A DNA stretch of 7,719 bases from an uncultured Bryobacterales bacterium (lineage in GTDB: Bacteria > Acidobacteriota > Terriglobia > Bryobacterales > UBA6623), in contig CAMPKL010000147.1 in the NCBI GenBank assembly GCA_946887065.1, positions 1 through 7,719 on the forward strand, in the 5' to 3' direction. The translations under genes were made by a program, and so were the position numbers. The notes below the pieces were generated by a model. It had not been told where the DNA came from. It saw only the letters and a list, made by a program, of their open reading frames with translations, and searched no databases. This document shows, one piece after another, positions 5,822 through 7,719 of this stretch. The number at the start of each line of letters is the position of its first letter. The stretch's first letter is position 1.

Positions 5822-7105
5822 CTAATCCTGGCATGGAGGGCGCGCCGCTAGAATTACGGCCCTCGCCATGATCCGCACGCCCAGGGCGAGGGCACGCTCG
5901 TCTATGTCGAAGAGAGGCGAGTGCAAGGGCGACGCCGGCGCATCCCCCGAAGCGATTCCCAGACGGAACATGGCGCCGGGAACCTTCTCCAAATAGGCGG
6001 CGAAGTCTTCGCCTCCCATGCTCGGCCGGGGAATTTCCTCAACGTTTTGCGGACCCACCGTTCTCTGCGCCGCTTCGCGCAAGATCGCGTTGCTTCCCGA
6101 ATCGTTAACGACGGCCCCCATCCCTCGTTCGAAAAAGATCTCCAGCGTCACATCAGACGCCTCAGAAATGCCGCGCGTCAGACGCCTCAGCTTCTGCTTC
6201 GCCGCCTCCCGCACCTTGGAATCCAACGTGCGCAGCGTCCCTTCCATTTCCACCTGCTCGGGAATCACGTTCGCGGTGTAGCCGCCTTGGACTCTTCCAA
6301 TCGTCACGACGACAGGGTTCTGACTATCCACCGAGCGCGGAATCAGCGAGTAGATCGCCGTCAGCAATTGGGCCGACGCGGCAATCGGGTCCTGCGACTC
6401 ATGCGGACGCGCGGCATGTCCGCCCCTGCCCGTCGCCCGAATGAGCAACTCGTCGCACGACGCGGTCAGCGCCCCGTCTCGCACTCCCACCGTGCCGACC
6501 CGGCGAGATGGATCGACGTGCAACGCGAACACTTTCGAGACATCCTCCAGCGCCCCCTGCTCCATCATTTCGACCGCGCCGCTAGCCGTCTCCTCGGACG
6601 GCTGAAAGATGGCTCGCCAGGCAACGGGCCACGGCAAGGCGCCCTGCCGATCAAGCCTTTGCAGCAATAAGACGACTCCGGCGGCAATGGCGGTGTGTGC
6701 GTCGTGACCGCAAGCATGCATCACGCCGTCGCGCCGGCTGCGATACGCGACGGTCTTGCCGTCGTGCAGACGTAGTGCATCCAAGTCCGCCCGGAATGCG
6801 ATCCTTGAAACGCCCTCGACGGCATGGGGACCATCGACGAGCAACCCGTTGCGGGCAGGCACGACTCGGCAGTTCACACCCGCCGTCTCGAATCGTGACC
6901 GCAACGTCTCGACCGAGCCGAACTCTTCGCCGCTAGGCTCCGGCTCCATGTGCAGACGGCGCCGAACGTCGACGACATCCGCCTCAATGCCTAGAGCTTC
7001 CGCATCCACTGCTTCTTCCCAGTCCGTGCGGGCGGCGGTGAACTTATCCATACAAATCGGCCAAGCGTCAATGAACGCCTTCTGCACTCTAGCAATCTCG
7101 GTCAT
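5822..7105 (-). CDS. M20-family (M20D-like) amidohydrolase / N-acyl-amino-acid hydrolase
   Basis: A 427-residue zinc-dependent amidohydrolase of the M20 family, related to hippurate hydrolase, IAA-amino-acid hydrolase and N-acetyl-diaminopimelate deacetylase. It hydrolyses an amide bond to release an amino acid. Motifs: RRRLHMEPEPSGEE (48-61), FRADLDAL (104-111), MHACGHDAH (129-137; C132 and H134 likely metal ligands), FQPSEE (167-172; E171 general base, E172 ligand), ALHVDP (194-199), GRGGHAARPH (226-235, lid domain), MGGEDFAAYLEKVPG (363-377) and LHSPLFDIDE (394-403, H395 ligand). All catalytic positions look intact. About 45 residues precede the usual M20 beginning, so the protein is longer than most relatives. 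There is no signal peptide. ATG 7105 has no Shine-Dalgarno, and a -10-like TCTAAT (7112-7117, minus strand) ends 6 nt before it, so the mRNA may be leaderless. It is first in the operon with the YbdK-like ligase. The exact acyl group is unknown. Confidence 0.93.
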   Translation of the reverse strand: MTEIARVQKAFIDAWPICMDKFTAARTDWEEAVDAEALGIEADVVDVRRRLHMEPEPSGEEFGSVETLRSRFETAGVNCRVVPARNGLLVDGPHAVEGVSRIAFRADLDALRLHDGKTVAYRSRRDGVMHACGHDAHTAIAAGVVLLLQRLDRQGALPWPVAWRAIFQPSEETASGAVEMMEQGALEDVSKVFALHVDPSRRVGTVGVRDGALTASCDELLIRATGRGGHAARPHESQDPIAASAQLLTAIYSLIPRSVDSQNPVVVTIGRVQGGYTANVIPEQVEMEGTLRTLDSKVREAAKQKLRRLTRGISEASDVTLEIFFERGMGAVVNDSGSNAILREAAQRTVGPQNVEEIPRPSMGGEDFAAYLEKVPGAMFRLGIASGDAPASPLHSPLFDIDERALALGVRIMARAVILAARPPCQD

Positions 7106-7156
7106 GTACGAATTAGATAATGCACCGCCTGCACACTGTTACTCTGGTGGAGGATC
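7106..7156. promoter_or_regulatory. divergent promoter region between amidohydrolase and ankyrin genes
   Basis: This 51-bp gap must hold the promoters of both genes unless they lie inside coding sequence. Plus strand: GATAAT (7116-7121, 5 of 6 to the -10) with no good -35, then GGAGG (7149-7153) before the ankyrin ATG. Minus strand: TCTAAT (7112-7117) or TATCTA (7114-7119), with GTAACA (7137-7142, 4 of 6 to the -35) 17 nt from the latter. The AT-rich core around 7111-7121 is the only such stretch here. Individual assignments are weak. Confidence 0.35.
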
Positions 7157-7585
7157 ATGACCTGGACAGACAAGCTGAAGAAGGCGATCGGTCTCTATAC
7201 CGACCCGGCTTGGTTTGAAGCCGCCAAAGCGGGCGACATCGCCCGTCTCGAAGGCTTCTTGAAATCCGGCGTCCGCGTCAACGCCCGTGACCAGTGGGAC
7301 GACACCGCTTTGACCTGGGCCGCCCAGAACGGCCGCGTCGAAGCCTGCCGCCTTCTGGCCAAAGCCGGCGCCGACCTCGACGCCAGTCAATACGAGGGCG
7401 CTACAGCACTCATCCTCGCCGCCGACCGTGGCCACTTGGAAACGGTGAGAGTCTTGGTCGAAGCCGGCGCCAACCTGAATCTTCACCACGGAAAGGAAGA
7501 CAAACCTGTGCTCGCCTTCGCCGCCCGCGGAGGACACCGAGCGGTCGTCGATTACCTACAGGAGCAGGGAGCCGGCTGGCGGTAA
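7157..7585 (+). CDS. small ankyrin-repeat protein
   Basis: A 142-residue soluble protein made almost entirely of ankyrin repeats, which form stacked helix pairs used for protein binding. After a short lead (1-16) the repeats are roughly 17-46 ([20 protein letters not shown]), 47-79 ([26 protein letters not shown]), 80-112 ([26 protein letters not shown]) and a partial last repeat, 114-142 ([20 protein letters not shown]). The TALxxAAxxG and GAxxN consensus is clear. No signal peptide, membrane helix or enzymatic domain is present, so it is probably an adaptor or inhibitor with an unknown partner. The start is ATG 7157 with GGAGG 3 nt upstream; this spacing is short, but GGTGG also lies at 7146-7150. 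It is divergent from the amidohydrolase operon and 55 bp upstream of tRNA-Pro. Confidence 0.88.
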   Translation: MTWTDKLKKAIGLYTDPAWFEAAKAGDIARLEGFLKSGVRVNARDQWDDTALTWAAQNGRVEACRLLAKAGADLDASQYEGATALILAADRGHLETVRVLVEAGANLNLHHGKEDKPVLAFAARGGHRAVVDYLQEQGAGWR

Positions 7586-7614
7586 GCCCTCAAGCGGGAC
7601 ACCCGGGAATCCGG

Positions 7615-7620
7615 TATCAT
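7615..7620 (+). promoter_or_regulatory. possible -10 box of the tRNA-Pro promoter
   Basis: TATCAT matches 5 of 6 positions of the sigma70 -10 and lies 20 bp before the mature tRNA 5' end. No recognisable -35 is found at 16-18 bp spacing. Read-through from the ankyrin gene is the alternative. Confidence 0.35.
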
Positions 7621-7640
7621 CGATGAAGCTCTTCCCGTGT

Positions 7641-7717
7641 CGGGGCGTAGCGCAGCCTGGTAGCGCGCTTGCTTCGGGAGCAAGAGGTCCCGAGTTCGAA
7701 TCTCGGCGCCCCGACCA
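7641..7717 (+). tRNA. tRNA-Pro (anticodon CGG), CCA encoded
   Basis: A complete 77-nt cloverleaf. The acceptor stem CGGGGCG (7641-7647) pairs perfectly with CGCCCCG (7707-7713), followed by discriminator A7714 and an encoded CCA (7715-7717). The D arm is GCGC-AGCCTGGTA-GCGC. The anticodon stem CTTGC/GCAAG encloses TTCGGGA, giving anticodon CGG and G37. The T arm is CCGAG-TTCGAAT-CTCGG (7690-7706). The C1-G72 pair with A73 is the usual bacterial tRNA-Pro identity signal. It decodes CCG, a common codon in GC-rich genomes. Confidence 0.97.
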
Positions 7718-7719
7718 TT

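Noticed and set aside
5921..6670. Plus-strand open frame of 249 codons opposite the amidohydrolase
   Set aside because: It is rich in Arg, Leu and Gln with no domain pattern and lies wholly antisense to a gene with intact M20 motifs; a typical shadow of GC-rich coding DNA.
7590..7614. CCCGGGAATCCGG region as a terminator of the ankyrin gene
   Set aside because: Only very short complementary runs and no T-run; not a credible intrinsic terminator.
1..7719. CRISPR array, insertion sequence, prophage or toxin-antitoxin module
   Set aside because: No regularly spaced repeats, transposase or integrase motifs, or paired small toxin/antitoxin genes were seen on either strand.

Overview
The window is GC-rich, gene-dense bacterial chromosome. 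The gene content points to Acidobacteriota, perhaps a Solibacter/Bryobacter-like lineage: an ADOP-type (MacB/FtsX) permease, a secreted DUF1080 (3-keto-disaccharide hydrolase fold) protein and an FHA-GAF-SpoIIE phosphatase. This is inference from gene content only; no rRNA or marker gene is present. No insertion sequence, CRISPR array, prophage gene or replication origin is visible.

Layout. (1) 1-1100, + strand: C-terminal part of an ADOP/MacB permease. It is cut by the window edge and interrupted by one frameshift between about 244 and 284. (2) 1113-1970, - strand: secreted DUF1080 protein, convergent with the permease. (3) 2091-2312, - strand: a 73-residue four-cysteine zinc-ribbon-like protein followed by a good intrinsic terminator (2031-2065). 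(4) 2313-2506: a 194-bp divergent control region. It holds an inverted pair of CTATAG boxes that look like overlapping back-to-back promoters, and a perfect 16-bp dyad just upstream of (5) a Fur-family metalloregulator (2507-2983, + strand, TTG start). (6) 3042-4688, + strand: FHA-GAF-SpoIIE/PP2C phosphatase, 58 bp after the regulator with a short hairpin in the gap. (7) 4685-5809 and 5822-7105, - strand: a two-gene operon in which an M20-family amidohydrolase is followed, 12 bp later, by a YbdK-like carboxylate-amine ligase of the glutamate-cysteine ligase family. The ligase gene is convergent with the phosphatase gene, and the two stop codons overlap inside one CTAG. (8) 7157-7585, + strand: a small ankyrin-repeat protein. 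(9) 7641-7717, + strand: tRNA-Pro(CGG) with encoded CCA.

How the genes may work together. The Cys4 protein and the Fur-family gene share one control region, so co-regulation by the Fur-like protein in response to metal or redox state is a reasonable hypothesis. The M20/YbdK pair combines an amide-bond hydrolase with an amide-bond-forming ligase in a tightly spaced transcription unit, so the two may act on related amino-acid conjugates. The other neighbours show no evident functional link. No single obviously novel system is present. The best candidates for a second look are the Cys4/Fur control region and the M20/YbdK pair.
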